A DNA stretch of 64,000 nucleotides from Stenomitos rutilans HA7619-LM2 (GCA_019358945.1 JAHHIE010000013.1:1-64000), one strand, 5' to 3'. Counted from the first letter of the stretch, positions 37,407 to 47,516 are shown. Translations and numbers: made by a program. The notes: generated by a model from the letters alone, not told the origin.

Positions 37407-37601
37407 CTACGCGCCGGTACTCCAGGTGAAAAGAGCGTATGCATCCGTTGTTTGTGCAAACAGTTCAAGGTCATTCCGATCACGTCTGATTGCTACCGCC
37501 TCGACCAATTCATCAATCACAGAGCGCTGATAACCAATTTCTTCGGGAACAGGCTTGTCCATCCTCGAAAACACTCCAATACGTGCCTGGATTTCGCACA
37601 T
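37407..37601 (-). CDS. Small orphan ORF
   Basis: This 64-residue frame has a plausible protein composition (PVPEEIGYQRSVIDELVEAV then TTDAYALFTWSTG). No family was recognised. The sequence just upstream reads as protein in another frame (VQILDVPLDVRNPGTYWSVF), so the N-terminal part may have been lost by frameshift. It belongs to a run of small unknown genes between the hydrolase and clpX, a layout often seen for immunity or toxin-antitoxin genes. Confidence 0.4.
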   Translation of the reverse strand: MCEIQARIGVFSRMDKPVPEEIGYQRSVIDELVEAVAIRRDRNDLELFAQTTDAYALFTWSTGA

Positions 37602-37641
37602 CTAGAGGTACATCCAGAATTTGTACACCTCGCCTGCACGC

Positions 37642-38031
37642 CTAATGCTTACCGCTTCTAACATCCTTGATCGCATCGACAATCCCACGAGTAATCCGAG
37701 ATATTTCTTCATGCCATTCATCTTCACTGCACGGCGTGAATACTGCTGCATCTCCGTAACCACCGTTAGCGGCAAATGACTAGAGAAACATTGTCAAGCA
37801 AGAAGCGCCTAACTCAAACTCCTCTACCTGTTCTAAGTAACATCGCCAGAGACATACAAAGGCATGTAGCTCATCCTGGCAGTCACTATGTGCGATCCAA
37901 CGGAATTGAGCATCACACCAAAACTCATCAAACGTACCGAACCAGAGAGTATGAACACGTGGTCTAGATGCTTCCAACCGTTGCCTTACCTCATCCGATC
38001 GGGCTTGTAGTTTTGAAAGAGAAAGAGGCAT
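37642..38031 (-). pseudogene. Unknown small gene interrupted by an in-frame TAG
   Basis: From the ATG at 38031 the frame gives 83 residues (MPLSLSKLQARSDEVRQRL, an aromatic-rich middle with WFGTFDEFWCDAQFRW, and EFELGASCLTMFL) and then a TAG at 37780. The same frame continues with SFAANGGYGDAAVFTPCSED, EWHEEISRITRGIVDAIKDV and a final TAG at 37642, all strongly protein-like. A single CAG-to-TAG change would explain the interruption; alternatively these are two adjacent small genes. Function unknown. Confidence 0.45.
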
Positions 38032-38158
38032 TCAGCTTGTAAGAGTAACAGTAGTGCCACCGAGGGGCGACATTCATCGGCTGCAAATAGCCTTTCAATC
38101 CTAGCCGAACGCTTCTAGCAGTCCGGTGCAATGAAGGGTTGAGGGGCGGTGAACGAAA

Positions 38159-38515
38159 CTAGGCTTCACCATATTCCTGCTTAAGGTTCTCGTAGTAACG
38201 CCGCTGTTCTTTAGCCACAAAATCAGGATCTCGTCTCTCTTTGCGTATAGGTGGGGTTACTTCATCTGATTCAACAACACGGATTTTGATTGTATCTCCT
38301 ATCTTGAGAGAACGTTTTACCCAATCTAAATATTCATAGTCGTGCTTCCCATGATGAATAAGCCCGCCAGCTGATAGACAAAGGTCATCATCTTTATTAT
38401 CTTCATCTTCTGGATCTGCTGCTCTATAAGACAAAATAGCTGTAAGTACTCTAACCTCATCAAAACCAGCAATAATTCTTGGTTCGTTGTTGATGATGAC
38501 TTCAAAGCGGAGCAT
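38159..38515 (-). CDS. Hypothetical protein, small-orphan cluster
   Basis: The 118-residue protein starts MLRFEVIINNEPRIIAGFDE and contains an acidic loop (ADPEDEDNKDDDLCLSAGG), then DYEYLDWVKRSLKIGDTIKI with a beta strand and a charged helical end. The layout of small strands, an acidic loop and a helix is like some immunity or stress proteins, but I cannot name a family. It is the first of the small genes between clpX and the alpha/beta hydrolase. It looks intact. Confidence 0.6.
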   Translation of the reverse strand: MLRFEVIINNEPRIIAGFDEVRVLTAILSYRAADPEDEDNKDDDLCLSAGGLIHHGKHDYEYLDWVKRSLKIGDTIKIRVVESDEVTPPIRKERRDPDFVAKEQRRYYENLKQEYGEA

Positions 38516-38647
38516 TCTGTTCTCCTAGACAAGGATTGTAGTCATGCTGGAATTTCCATACAACTATTGCAGCACCAAAACTGGCTATTTCACAGATAAC
38601 CTTCAAGTACTGCTCAAGCAAATGACTGAAAGCAGCCCAACTAGCAA

Positions 38648-39994
38648 CTAGGCAGATTCAGGTTTTGGTAACGATGAGGGATGGATGATGAGTTCGGCGG
38701 TCGATCGCTTCTCAACCATTTCGCGGGTGATGCTACAGCGAGTCACATCTTTACGCGAAGGCAGCTCGTACATCACATCTAACATCAGTTCTTCGACAAT
38801 GCTACGGAGGGCACGAGCGCCTGTTTTGCGGCGGTAGGCTTCCTGGGCGATCGCGCGGATTGCGTCTTGCCGGAACTCTAGCGCCACATTGTCCATCTTC
38901 AAGAGCTTTTGGTACTGCTTCACCAAGGCATTGCGTGGTTCGGTCAGAATCGCCGTCAAAGCATCCTCATCTAGAGGATTGACAACCGCCATCACGGGCA
39001 CACGGCCAATGAATTCAGGAATCATGCCAAACTTAACCAGGTCATCTGGCTCCATGTGGCGCAACACGTCTGCGGTTCGTTTTTCCTTCGGCTGTGCTTC
39101 GCCCGGTTGAATAAAGCCCATCGACTTCTTTCCAATGCGCTGCTCCACCGCTTTGTCTAGCCCAACAAAGGCACCACCGCAAATAAAGAGAATATTGCTC
39201 GTATCAATCTGAATGCAGTCCTGGTAAGGGTGCTTACGGCCTCCTTGAGGGGGCACATTGGCAACCGTACCTTCTAGCATCTTTAGTAGCGCTTGCTGCA
39301 CCCCTTCACCCGATACATCGCGTGTAATGGAGGGATTTTCGCTCTTCCGCGCAATCTTGTCGATTTCATCAATGTAGATAATGCCGCGTTGGGCTTCTTC
39401 GACATCCAGATCGGCCACTTGCAGCAGGCGCAAAAGGATGTTTTCCACATCCTCACCCACATACCCCGCTTCGGTCAGTGTGGTTGCATCGGCAACGGCA
39501 AAGGGTACGTCCAGAATCTCTGCCAGAGTTTGCGCCAGCAGCGTTTTGCCACAACCTGTGGGGCCAATGAGAAGAATGTTGGACTTTTGTAGCTCAACGG
39601 GATCTTCTGCCTGCGCCTTCCCATTGCTTTTGGACTGAGTAAAGCTCAGACGCTTGTAGTGGTTGTAAACCGCAACTGAGAGTACCTTTTTGGCATCATC
39701 TTGCCCAATGACATGCTCATCCAGGTACTTTTTAATCTCTCTTGGCTTTGGGATCTGATTAAGGGAGAGATTGGCAGACCGCGCCTTGCGCTTTTCAGGC
39801 GATTGCTCACGGCGCGGCACAGGTTGTGGAGCGGCGGCACTGGAGTCAAACAGCTCTTCATCCAGAATTTCGTTGCAGAGGTCAACACATTCATCACAAA
39901 TGTAAACTCCCGGTCCGGCTATCAGCTTACGAACCTGCTCCTGCGATTTTCCACAAAAGGAACATTTGAGATGGGAGTCGTACTTGTTAGGCAT
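38648..39994 (-). CDS. clpX: ATP-dependent Clp protease ATP-binding subunit ClpX
   Basis: This 448-residue AAA+ unfoldase feeds proteins to ClpP. The N-terminal zinc domain has CSFCGKSQ and [10 protein letters not shown] (four cysteines). Walker A is [18 protein letters not shown] (about 137), Walker [12 protein letters not shown], and IGF-type ClpP-binding residues should be in the [10 protein letters not shown] region. Sensor 2 lies in [12 protein letters not shown]. It starts 9 bases after the clpP stop, so the two are translated from one message with tig upstream. Confidence 0.97.
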   Translation of the reverse strand: MPNKYDSHLKCSFCGKSQEQVRKLIAGPGVYICDECVDLCNEILDEELFDSSAAAPQPVPRREQSPEKRKARSANLSLNQIPKPREIKKYLDEHVIGQDDAKKVLSVAVYNHYKRLSFTQSKSNGKAQAEDPVELQKSNILLIGPTGCGKTLLAQTLAEILDVPFAVADATTLTEAGYVGEDVENILLRLLQVADLDVEEAQRGIIYIDEIDKIARKSENPSITRDVSGEGVQQALLKMLEGTVANVPPQGGRKHPYQDCIQIDTSNILFICGGAFVGLDKAVEQRIGKKSMGFIQPGEAQPKEKRTADVLRHMEPDDLVKFGMIPEFIGRVPVMAVVNPLDEDALTAILTEPRNALVKQYQKLLKMDNVALEFRQDAIRAIAQEAYRRKTGARALRSIVEELMLDVMYELPSRKDVTRCSITREMVEKRSTAELIIHPSSLPKPESA

Positions 39995-40003
39995 ATCTAC
40001 CTC

Positions 40004-40696
40004 TTAGTGAACGGCGGCAACAGCCTCTCCCGCTTTAGGAAGATTTTGTCTGGAAATAACCTGATCAACCAGTCCGTAGTCTTTTGCTTCGGCAGCGGAC
40101 ATAAAAAAGTCGCGTTCTGTGTCTATTTCTACCCGCTCCAACGGCTGCCCTGTATGGTGAGCCAGCAGTTCGCTCAGCTTGCGCTTATGGTAGAGAATTT
40201 CTTTGGCCTGAATTTCGATGTCAACGGCTTGCCCCTGTGCACCCCCAAGGGGTTGGTGAATCATGATGCGGGAGTTAGGGAGAGACATGCGCTTGCCCTG
40301 TGCTCCTGCCGCTAGTAGAAATGCGCCCATGCTAGCAGCTAAACCAAAGCAGATGGTCACTACATCAGAGCGTACTTGCTGCATGGTGTCGTAAATTGCC
40401 ATGCCTGCGGTGACAGAACCACCAGGAGAGTTGATATAAAGCTGAATATCCTTTTCAGGCTCCTCAGCTTCGAGAAACAGCAGTTGAGCCACGATCGAAT
40501 CCGAAACCATGTCGTCGATCGCAGTACCCAGAAACACGATGCGCTCTCTCAGCAGTCGAGAGTAGATGTCGAACGCACGATCACCTCGACCTGACTGTTC
40601 GACCACCATCGGTACGACGTTACCGGGGTCTATCGAGGTGACATCCAGGGAGTTGAAGCTGCTGATGGCGTAGTTAGGAGAGCGAGATACAAACAT
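40004..40696 (-). CDS. clpP: ATP-dependent Clp protease proteolytic subunit ClpP
   Basis: The 230-residue serine protease subunit has catalytic Ser in [15 protein letters not shown], His in [11 protein letters not shown], and Asp in the [18 protein letters not shown] region. The [20 protein letters not shown] strand-turn is the substrate groove. The N-terminal ~25 residues ([19 protein letters not shown]) are a short extension. Cyanobacteria have several ClpP/ClpR copies; the linkage to clpX and tig marks this as the ClpX partner, usually called clpP2. It lies 209 bases after tig. Confidence 0.96.
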   Translation of the reverse strand: MFVSRSPNYAISSFNSLDVTSIDPGNVVPMVVEQSGRGDRAFDIYSRLLRERIVFLGTAIDDMVSDSIVAQLLFLEAEEPEKDIQLYINSPGGSVTAGMAIYDTMQQVRSDVVTICFGLAASMGAFLLAAGAQGKRMSLPNSRIMIHQPLGGAQGQAVDIEIQAKEILYHKRKLSELLAHHTGQPLERVEIDTERDFFMSAAEAKDYGLVDQVISRQNLPKAGEAVAAVH

Positions 40697-40905
40697 AGTC
40701 GGTATTGCCTGAAATCACTGTAAACCGGATTCGCAAGTTAGCGCGAGTGCCTCATGCGTAAAATCGCAGCATCTATTCAAACATTATGCCTCAACTAACC
40801 AAGGACTTGTAGGCACCCAGGCGAAATGCTCTGCTATTGTAGCCTTGGTGTTTCAAGGCGTAACGCATTCTATTCAGAGAATAGACAAAATGTTATTTCA
40901 AAATA

Positions 40906-42525
40906 TCATTCAATGTCAGAGGATTCTGCTTTGGCCTTCGCTTTACGGGCCTTTTTAGGCTTTTCGGCTTCGATCGCGTCGGGTATTGCTTGGCTGTCGG
41001 TTTCAGCGCCCACGACTTCAGGAACAGTTGGTGCTTCAGGCGCATCTTCATCCGGTGCTTCAACGACTGATGATGTCACATCAACGGTAGCAGTAGCGGC
41101 TTCGAGATCGCTCGTGGCTGCTTCAATAAACCCTTCGTCCTCTAATGACGCTTCAAGCGCCTCCTCTTCTTCGGGTGTTGCCAGCGTTCCTTCAGGGACA
41201 AGCTCAATCGTGGAGTGTTCGATCAGCCAGTTGACAATCTTTTCCTTCAGCAAATCCTCGGCAACAACTGCTTGTAAGCGATCGGGATCAATATCTCGAT
41301 CGCCCAGTTCTTTAAGCAGTTCGGTTGCTTTGGCGGTAACTTCTGCTGATTCAACTTTGAGCGATTCGCGTTTGGCAACTTCGCCCAAGGCTAAAGTCCG
41401 TTTGATGCGATCGAGCGCTTCTGGGCGCGAGCGCTCCTTCAGCATGGGAATGGTGTCCTGGTTGAACAACCGCTTCACATCAATGCCCTGGTTTTGAAGC
41501 TGCATCGCGGTCTGATTCAAAAGATAGCTGAGTTCCCGTTCCACCAACGTTTCTGGCAGATCGACCTCAATGTGTTTCAGCAACTCATCCAGAATGGCCT
41601 GCTCTTTGTTGGCCGTTGTTTTGGTTTCGGCTTCTTCGGTGTAACGGGTTTCAAGAGACGATCGCAACTCTGCCAGCGTTTCAAACTCGCTAACTTCTTG
41701 AGCAAAATCATCGTCAAGGGCAGGCAGTTCTTTTTCCTTAATTTCTTTAAGCGTGATGGTAAAGCGGGCCGATCGACCCGCCAACGTCTCTTGCGGGTAG
41801 TCTTCAGGGAAGGGAATCGGCAGATCCTTGGTTTCACCGGGGTTCATACCCACAATGCCGTCAATGAACCCTTCGATAAATTTGCCTTCGGTTAGTTCTA
41901 CCTGAAAATCTTCGGCCTCACCACCCGGAAAGGGTTCGGGTTCAGTGTCAGGCTCATCGCTGAGAAGCACACCTTTATAGTCAACGATCGTGACATCGCC
42001 CAACTGAGCCGCACGCCCTTCTACAGGAATGAGGGTCGCGGTTTGCTCCTGATACTGTTGCAGCACCTTGTCCACCTGCTCCAAGTCTGGCTTGATTTCT
42101 TCGGCCTGAAGCTGAAACTCGGTGTACTGAGCAAGGGTAACTTCGGGCTGCACGTCTACCGAGGCGGAGAAGGTGAGGGCTGCTCCCGGCACAAACTGGC
42201 TCACCAGATCTTCAAACGACGATCGCAACTGGTAGTTGCCCAACGCATCGATCTTTTCTTGTTCAATCGCCTGTTTCAGCGTTTCGTCAATCAGTTCTTC
42301 GAGAGCAGTCGCCTTAAGCTGCACCGAGCCAAAGCGCTGGATAAGTACCTGGCGTGGCACTTTGCCTTTGCGAAACCCAGGAATATTGGCAGAGCGGGTA
42401 AATTTTTGGATGACCTGCTCGTAAGCCTTTTGAGACATTTCCGGCGTAATTTCAATTTCCAAGCCAATTTGGCTGGCGGGAAGTTTTTCCTGGGTAACTT
42501 TCATCGGTATATTTGCTACAGACAA
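40906..42525 (-). CDS. tig: Trigger factor
   Basis: The 539-residue ribosome-bound chaperone has the N-terminal ribosome-binding signature (IPGFRKGKVPRQVL, about 50), the central FKBP-type prolyl isomerase domain (LGDVTIVDYKGVLL, FIDGIVGMNPGETKDLPIPF) and the helical C-terminal chaperone arms. The tail from about residue 450 is an Asp/Glu/Ala-rich extension ending KKARKAKAKAESSDIE, longer than the E. coli protein (432) but found in cyanobacteria. The order tig-clpP-clpX is the standard one and couples nascent-chain folding with quality control. Confidence 0.95.
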   Translation of the reverse strand: MSVANIPMKVTQEKLPASQIGLEIEITPEMSQKAYEQVIQKFTRSANIPGFRKGKVPRQVLIQRFGSVQLKATALEELIDETLKQAIEQEKIDALGNYQLRSSFEDLVSQFVPGAALTFSASVDVQPEVTLAQYTEFQLQAEEIKPDLEQVDKVLQQYQEQTATLIPVEGRAAQLGDVTIVDYKGVLLSDEPDTEPEPFPGGEAEDFQVELTEGKFIEGFIDGIVGMNPGETKDLPIPFPEDYPQETLAGRSARFTITLKEIKEKELPALDDDFAQEVSEFETLAELRSSLETRYTEEAETKTTANKEQAILDELLKHIEVDLPETLVERELSYLLNQTAMQLQNQGIDVKRLFNQDTIPMLKERSRPEALDRIKRTLALGEVAKRESLKVESAEVTAKATELLKELGDRDIDPDRLQAVVAEDLLKEKIVNWLIEHSTIELVPEGTLATPEEEEALEASLEDEGFIEAATSDLEAATATVDVTSSVVEAPDEDAPEAPTVPEVVGAETDSQAIPDAIEAEKPKKARKAKAKAESSDIE

Positions 42526-42919
42526 TTACTTTTAGTGGGCCGCTAGCTTTACTCTACTGGGTTGCTAGCGTGACATGTCGCGCAGGAGGCACAAAGTCAC
42601 TCAACGTCACACAAACAATCGAAATAGGCGATCGCACTCACTGCATCGCCGCAGTAGATCATCGTAACTGATCCTGCTCCAGAATTGCTTACTTAGTCTA
42701 AGTGAATCTTAAAAGTGGAACCACAATTGGATTTACGAAAAATTTCGTTAGAATGCTGAAACTCCCTGAAGGCGTATGCTGGAATGATGTCGTTTCGCGC
42801 GCCTGACGCTCTACTATTCTGTATACGTTGTTTTTTGTACATTTATGAACGTCTTTATGTCCTAACAATCAGGAACAGGCTTAGAGACAGTCGTTTTTAT
42901 ATTTTTGGAGGAAATTCCA
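42526..42919. other. Divergent promoter region between tig and asd
   Basis: No gene is visible. It should hold divergent promoters for the tig-clpP-clpX and asd-dapA units. One HIP1 site (GCGATCGC) lies near 42629. I could not pick a convincing -35/-10 pair. Confidence 0.4.
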
Positions 42920-43960
42920 TTGGTTCATCCTTATCGGGTCGCCATTTTAGGAGCGACGGGTGCAGTTGGTACCGAGCTTTTGTCACTGCTGGAACAGCGG
43001 GATTTTCCGATCGCCGACTTGAAGTTGCTGGCATCGGCGCGATCGGTCGGTCAAACGCTCTCGTTTAAGGGTGAACCGTTGCCCCTTGACGCCGTGGATG
43101 ACAAGAGCTTCAAAAATGTCGATCTGGTGCTAGCTTCAGCGGGTGCGTCTGTCTCCAAGACCTGGGTGAAAACGGCGATCGCGTCTGGAGCGGTGTTTAT
43201 TGACAATTCTAGCGCCTTTCGAATGGACCCAACCGTACCGCTGGTAGTGCCAGAAGTGAACCCTCAAGCCGCTGCCACCCACCGGGGACTCATTGCCAAT
43301 CCCAACTGCACGACGATTTTGATGGCCGTTGCGGTGTATCCTCTCCACCAAGTGCAGCCTATTAAACGCATCGTGGCTGCTACGTATCAATCTGCCAGTG
43401 GTGCAGGTGCGCGGGCAATGGAAGAGGTTAAAACGCAAACGCAGGCAATCTTGCAAGGGCAGGAACCCGTTGCAGAGCTTTTCCCCTACCCGCTGGCCTT
43501 CAACCTGTTTCCGCACAACTCCACTCTTAACGCTCAGGGGTATTGTGAAGAAGAAATGAAGATGGTGAACGAAACGCGCAAGATTTTTGGTGCCCCTGAT
43601 TTACGGGTAACAGCCACCTGTATACGGGTTCCCGTACTGCGGGCACACTCAGAAGCGCTTAACCTGGAATTTGACGAACCGTTTGATGTGGCACAAGCAC
43701 GCGCCCTCTTAGGTCAAGCTCCGGGTATAACGTTAGTGGAAGATTGGCAAGCAAATTACTTCCCCATGCCGATCGATGCTAGTGGCAAAGACAATGTGCT
43801 AGTTGGACGTATCCGTCAGGATCTTTCCCATCCATCCGGCCTGGAACTTTGGCTGTGTGGCGATCAGATTCGTAAGGGTGCTGCGCTCAATGCTGTGCAA
43901 ATTGCCGAACTGTTGGCGCAACAGAATCTCATTCAGCCCTCGGTCGCGCTTGCAAATTAG
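42920..43960 (+). CDS. asd: Aspartate-semialdehyde dehydrogenase
   Basis: The 346-residue enzyme reduces aspartyl phosphate to the semialdehyde, leading to lysine, threonine, methionine and diaminopimelate. I chose TTG at 42920 because GGAGG (42907-42911) lies 8 bases upstream; an earlier TTG at 42905 would overlap the Shine-Dalgarno sequence. The NADP fold begins RVAILGATGAVGTELL. The catalytic Cys130 is in LIANPNCTTILM, and the catalytic His is in CIRVPVLRAHSEAL. dapA follows after 117 bases, so this is a lysine-branch unit. Confidence 0.95.
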   Translation: MVHPYRVAILGATGAVGTELLSLLEQRDFPIADLKLLASARSVGQTLSFKGEPLPLDAVDDKSFKNVDLVLASAGASVSKTWVKTAIASGAVFIDNSSAFRMDPTVPLVVPEVNPQAAATHRGLIANPNCTTILMAVAVYPLHQVQPIKRIVAATYQSASGAGARAMEEVKTQTQAILQGQEPVAELFPYPLAFNLFPHNSTLNAQGYCEEEMKMVNETRKIFGAPDLRVTATCIRVPVLRAHSEALNLEFDEPFDVAQARALLGQAPGITLVEDWQANYFPMPIDASGKDNVLVGRIRQDLSHPSGLELWLCGDQIRKGAALNAVQIAELLAQQNLIQPSVALAN

Positions 43961-44077
43961 AGCCGTTAGCGATTAGCTATTAAGCAGTACTCGTCATGTG
44001 GACTGGAGACTGCTTCTAATTAGCAATGAAGCGACGTAGCTAGCAACCAACAACTAACAACCAACAACTGTATTCGT

Positions 44078-44962
44078 GTGGTGAATTTTGGACGTGTTTT
44101 AACTGCAATGGTCACGCCGTTTAAGGACGACGGCAATGTTGATTTTGCGATCGCAGCCAAGCTTGCCTCTCATCTCGCCGCCAACGGCACAGACACGCTG
44201 GTCGTCTGCGGCACAACAGGCGAATCGCCCACCCTAACCTGGGATGAAGAGTACGAGCTTTTTCAGGTCGTGCAGCATGCAATCGCGGGCAAGGCAAAAA
44301 TTATTGCAGGCACTGGGTCAAACTCGACGCGAGAGGCGATCGCAGCGACCCAAAAAGCAGCTAAACTAGGGGTAGATGGTTCTTTGCAAGTCGTCCCCTA
44401 CTACAACAAGCCACCACAGGAAGGGCTTTACCAGCATTTCAAGGCGATCGCAGAAGCTGAGCCAGATCTGCCAATGGTGCTTTACAACATTCCTGGGCGT
44501 ACTGGGCAGAATATGCAACCCGAAACCATTGCTCGTCTGGCTGCCATTCGTAATATTGTGGCAGTTAAGGAATCAACGGGTAATCTTGATCAAGCAAGTG
44601 AGATTCAACGTTTGACACCTCCTGAATTTGCACTCTACTCTGGAGATGACTCTATGACCCTGCCGCTGCTAGCGATCGGTGGAATTGGGGTTGTCAGTGT
44701 CGCTAGTCATTTGGTTGGCCCGCAGCTTCAACAAATGGTTCATGCCTTTGAGTCAGGCCAGCATCAACTCGCTACCAAGATCCACCTTGAGCTTTTTCCA
44801 CTCTTTAAAGCCTTGTTTACGACCGCGAATCCTATTCCTGTGAAGGCAGCCCTGCGGTTGCAAGGTTGGCAAGTCGGCTCTACCCGACTTCCACTGGTAG
44901 ATGCTTCAGCTGATTTGACAGCAGTTTTAAAGCCAGTAATGACCCACTTATCGTTGCTTTAA
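44078..44962 (+). CDS. dapA: 4-hydroxy-tetrahydrodipicolinate synthase
   Basis: The 294-residue aldolase condenses pyruvate with aspartate semialdehyde. The Schiff-base Lys164 is in [13 protein letters not shown], the catalytic Tyr136 in [11 protein letters not shown], and the Thr pair in [14 protein letters not shown] (about 42-53). Two successive GTG codons (44078 and 44081) can start it. It directly follows asd, whose product it consumes. The intergenic stretch before it contains CAACCAACAACTAACAACC-type repeats (44044-44070) that leave little room for a ribosome-binding site. Confidence 0.95.
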   Translation: MVNFGRVLTAMVTPFKDDGNVDFAIAAKLASHLAANGTDTLVVCGTTGESPTLTWDEEYELFQVVQHAIAGKAKIIAGTGSNSTREAIAATQKAAKLGVDGSLQVVPYYNKPPQEGLYQHFKAIAEAEPDLPMVLYNIPGRTGQNMQPETIARLAAIRNIVAVKESTGNLDQASEIQRLTPPEFALYSGDDSMTLPLLAIGGIGVVSVASHLVGPQLQQMVHAFESGQHQLATKIHLELFPLFKALFTTANPIPVKAALRLQGWQVGSTRLPLVDASADLTAVLKPVMTHLSLL

Positions 44963-45336
44963 GCGCCTGCGGCTCCCTCTCCTTATCGCTACAAAGTTTC
45001 TAGACAACTGAATACGTTTACGACCCGCACTCACCGTTGTGCTAGAGGCATTCAACTGACTGGCGATCGACCGTGCTTGTTGATTGATCGAGTCTTCGCA
45101 CGGTTGTTGCTTTGGTAGGCTCTACGCTCAGATACTTTGACGCTTGACGTAAACAGCTTTTCCAAAAAACGTACAACTGGCTCACCACGGATGCATCGCT
45201 GGCTGCACGATTTTCAACCCTTAAGGCTTTCCTCAATGACCCACTCTTCAACTAAGTAGTTCTCAAGCAACCAAACTTTCAACCAAACAAGCTTTCAAGC
45301 AACCAATTTTCTTTACTCTGTACACGTTCGATAAGG
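44963..45336. other. Intergenic region between dapA and rnj
   Basis: No convincing gene. The last ~90 bases contain repeated CAAGCAACCAA and CAACCAAAC units (about 45265-45310), like those before dapA, ahead of the rnj start. Confidence 0.35.
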
Positions 45337-47106
45337 ATGCCCATGACTCAAAACAACTCTTCACCCGCGCTGAAAATCATTCCCCTCGGTGGTTTGCATG
45401 AAATCGGCAAAAACACCTGCGTCTTTGAGATTAACGACGAAATTATGTTGCTCGACGCAGGTCTTGCATTCCCAACAGATGGGATGCATGGGGTGAATAT
45501 CGTCCTGCCAGATATGACCTATCTGCGGGAAAACCGCCATAAAATTAAGGGCATGATTGTCACGCATGGTCACGAAGACCACATCGGCGGCATTGCCTTT
45601 CATCTCAAACAATTTGACATTCCCGTCATCTATGGCCCTCGTCTGGCGATGGCGTTACTTAAGGATAAACTGAGTGAGGCAGGTGTCACGAAGCGCACTG
45701 AACTTCGCACGGTTGGCCCACGTGAAACCGTCCGGGTTGGTAAGTCCTTTTTTGTAGAGTTCATCCGCAATACGCACTCGATGGCCGATAGCTTTACAGT
45801 TGCCATTCGCACCCCTGTAGGGGTTGTCATTCATACGGGTGATTTTAAATTTGACCATACGCCCGTTGATGGCGAGTATTTTGACTTTCAACGCTTGGCA
45901 GAATATGGCGAAAAGGGCGTGCAGTGCCTCATTAGCGATTCGACAAACTCTGAAGTGCCAGGTACAACCCCTTCAGAACGAGCGGTGTATCCAAACCTTG
46001 ATCGCATCTTTGGGCAGGCACAAGGGCGCTTACTGGTGACCACCTTTGCCTCATCGGTACACCGGATCAATATGATTCTGGAACTAGCGAAAAAGCATGG
46101 TCGGGTGGTGTCGGTGGTGGGGCGATCGATGCTTAACCTGATTGCTCATGCGCGAAATCTGGGTTACATCAAATGTGACGACAACTTGTTTCAACCGCTT
46201 AATGTGCTTCAAAAGCTCTCTGATGAGCATGTGCTGATTCTGACAACAGGTTCTCAAGGCGAACCCATGTCGGCAATGACCCGCATTGCCAACGGCGAAC
46301 ATCGTCAAATTAAAGTGCGGGAAGGCGATACGGTAGTCTTCTCGGCTAATCCGATTCCTGGCAACACGATCGCGGTGGTGAACACGATCGACAAGCTCAT
46401 GATGAAGGGTGCCAAGGTCATTTACGGGAAAGAGCAGGGTATCCATGTCTCCGGTCATGGCTGTCAGGAAGACCAAAAGCTGATGATTGGTCTGACCCGC
46501 CCTAAATTCTTCTTGCCCGTGCACGGTGAACACCGGATGCTGGTCAAGCATGCTCAAACGGCTCAAAGCGTGGGGGTTCCGGCAGAAAACATGGTCATTA
46601 TCGACAACGGCGATGTGATCGAACTGACGGAAACCAGGATGCGCGTTGCTGGCAAGGTACCCTCCGGTATTGAATTGGTCGATACCTCCCGCTCTGGTGT
46701 TGTGAACAACAAAGTGCTGAAAGAGCGCCAGCAGTTGGCGGGGGACGGCGTTGTAACGGTAGCCGCGGCGATCGGTTGGACAGGAGCGCTGATGGCGAAA
46801 CCCCAAATACATTTGAGCGGTGTGGTGACATCACTGGAGCGATCGAAGCTTCAAGCCAGCATCGAAACTGCCATTGGCATTACCCTGCGCGATCGGTGGA
46901 ATGAGTTTGCTCGTCCCTTGGGCAACGAAGGGCAGCTTGAGATTGATTGGGTCGGGCTACAAACACAAATTGACCGTGAGATTCAGCGGACGTTGCGGCG
47001 TGAACTGCAAAGCAATCCGATGCTGGTGTTTTTGATGCAAAACCAAGAAGAGCCGCCCGTAAGAGATGTTAGCCGTGAGCGCCGAACGACTGCGATCGCC
47101 TCTTAG
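45337..47106 (+). CDS. rnj: Ribonuclease J
   Basis: The 589-residue metallo-beta-lactamase RNase has endo- and 5'-exonuclease activity in RNA turnover. The metal-binding motif is VTHGHEDHIGG (about 72-82), later ligands are in RNTHSMADS and VIHTGDFKFDH (about 165), and the beta-CASP motif includes FASSVHRINMI and TTGSQGEP. HVSGHGCQED and PVHGEHRML follow. The second ATG (45343), six bases after AAGG, may be the true start. In cyanobacteria it complements RNase E, also encoded in this window. It has its own terminator downstream. Confidence 0.94.
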   Translation: MPMTQNNSSPALKIIPLGGLHEIGKNTCVFEINDEIMLLDAGLAFPTDGMHGVNIVLPDMTYLRENRHKIKGMIVTHGHEDHIGGIAFHLKQFDIPVIYGPRLAMALLKDKLSEAGVTKRTELRTVGPRETVRVGKSFFVEFIRNTHSMADSFTVAIRTPVGVVIHTGDFKFDHTPVDGEYFDFQRLAEYGEKGVQCLISDSTNSEVPGTTPSERAVYPNLDRIFGQAQGRLLVTTFASSVHRINMILELAKKHGRVVSVVGRSMLNLIAHARNLGYIKCDDNLFQPLNVLQKLSDEHVLILTTGSQGEPMSAMTRIANGEHRQIKVREGDTVVFSANPIPGNTIAVVNTIDKLMMKGAKVIYGKEQGIHVSGHGCQEDQKLMIGLTRPKFFLPVHGEHRMLVKHAQTAQSVGVPAENMVIIDNGDVIELTETRMRVAGKVPSGIELVDTSRSGVVNNKVLKERQQLAGDGVVTVAAAIGWTGALMAKPQIHLSGVVTSLERSKLQASIETAIGITLRDRWNEFARPLGNEGQLEIDWVGLQTQIDREIQRTLRRELQSNPMLVFLMQNQEEPPVRDVSRERRTTAIAS

Positions 47107-47144
47107 TCTGCTCAGAGCCTGAAGCTCAAACTTCAAACCCAAAA

Positions 47145-47192
47145 AGCAAGCGGGCCATTCTAATAGGGATGGCCCGCTTGCTGTGTTAAAAG
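47145..47192 (+). terminator. Hairpin terminator after rnj
   Basis: A perfect 14-bp stem, AGCAAGCGGGCCAT (47145-47158) and ATGGCCCGCTTGCT (47169-47182), has a 10-base loop and lies 39 bases after the rnj stop. The T-tract is weak (GTGTTAAAAG). Confidence 0.7.
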
Positions 47193-47249
47193 TGATGGTT
47201 CGCTAAGGATCGTGGATTGAATCACTTCGACAGTGAGATGTTCTGTAGA

Positions 47250-47269
47250 GGGCGCACGGCCGTGCGCCC
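47250..47269. repeat. 20-bp perfect palindrome
   Basis: GGGCGCACGG followed by CCGTGCGCCC, exact. Palindromes of this wording are a widespread dispersed repeat in cyanobacterial genomes, from memory. Confidence 0.7.
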
Positions 47270-47312
47270 GTACCTCAAGATCACACTTTAATTAATTCTC
47301 GTTCCTAAGGCC

Positions 47313-47516
47313 TCAAACAAGCACGCGATCGCCCCGCCGTTCGCGCGATTCTTGCCGTACAGAGCCAGACATCGCGGCCTGTTGTAGCTGCATAAACGCC
47401 TTTAGGTCGTTAGCATCATACTTCGTTCGCAAAAGCTGGCGCAGTTGGTTCTCTGCCTGAATCGTCAGGCAACCAGTGGCGAAGGCATGTTGGACGATTT
47501 CACGAATCAGCATCAT
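47313..47516 (-). CDS. Small hypothetical protein
   Basis: The 67-residue protein is helical and basic: MMLIREIVQHAFATGCLTIQ, AENQLRQLLRTKYDANDLKA, then FMQLQQAAMSG and a charged tail. Short proteins of this kind with a 'LRxLLRxKY' helix are frequent in cyanobacteria, but no function is known to me. It is convergent with rnj and separated from it by the terminator and a palindrome. Confidence 0.55.
   Translation of the reverse strand: MMLIREIVQHAFATGCLTIQAENQLRQLLRTKYDANDLKAFMQLQQAAMSGSVRQESRERRGDRVLV

Noticed and set aside
40826-41497. Serine/Ala-rich plus-strand frame of 223 codons over the tig 3' end
   Set aside because: It is the complement of the Glu/Asp/Ala-rich trigger factor tail, which explains its Ser-rich composition.
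45042-45251. Minus-strand frame of 69 codons between dapA and rnj
   Set aside because: It has no recognisable motif or ribosome-binding site; the coding signal is too weak to list.
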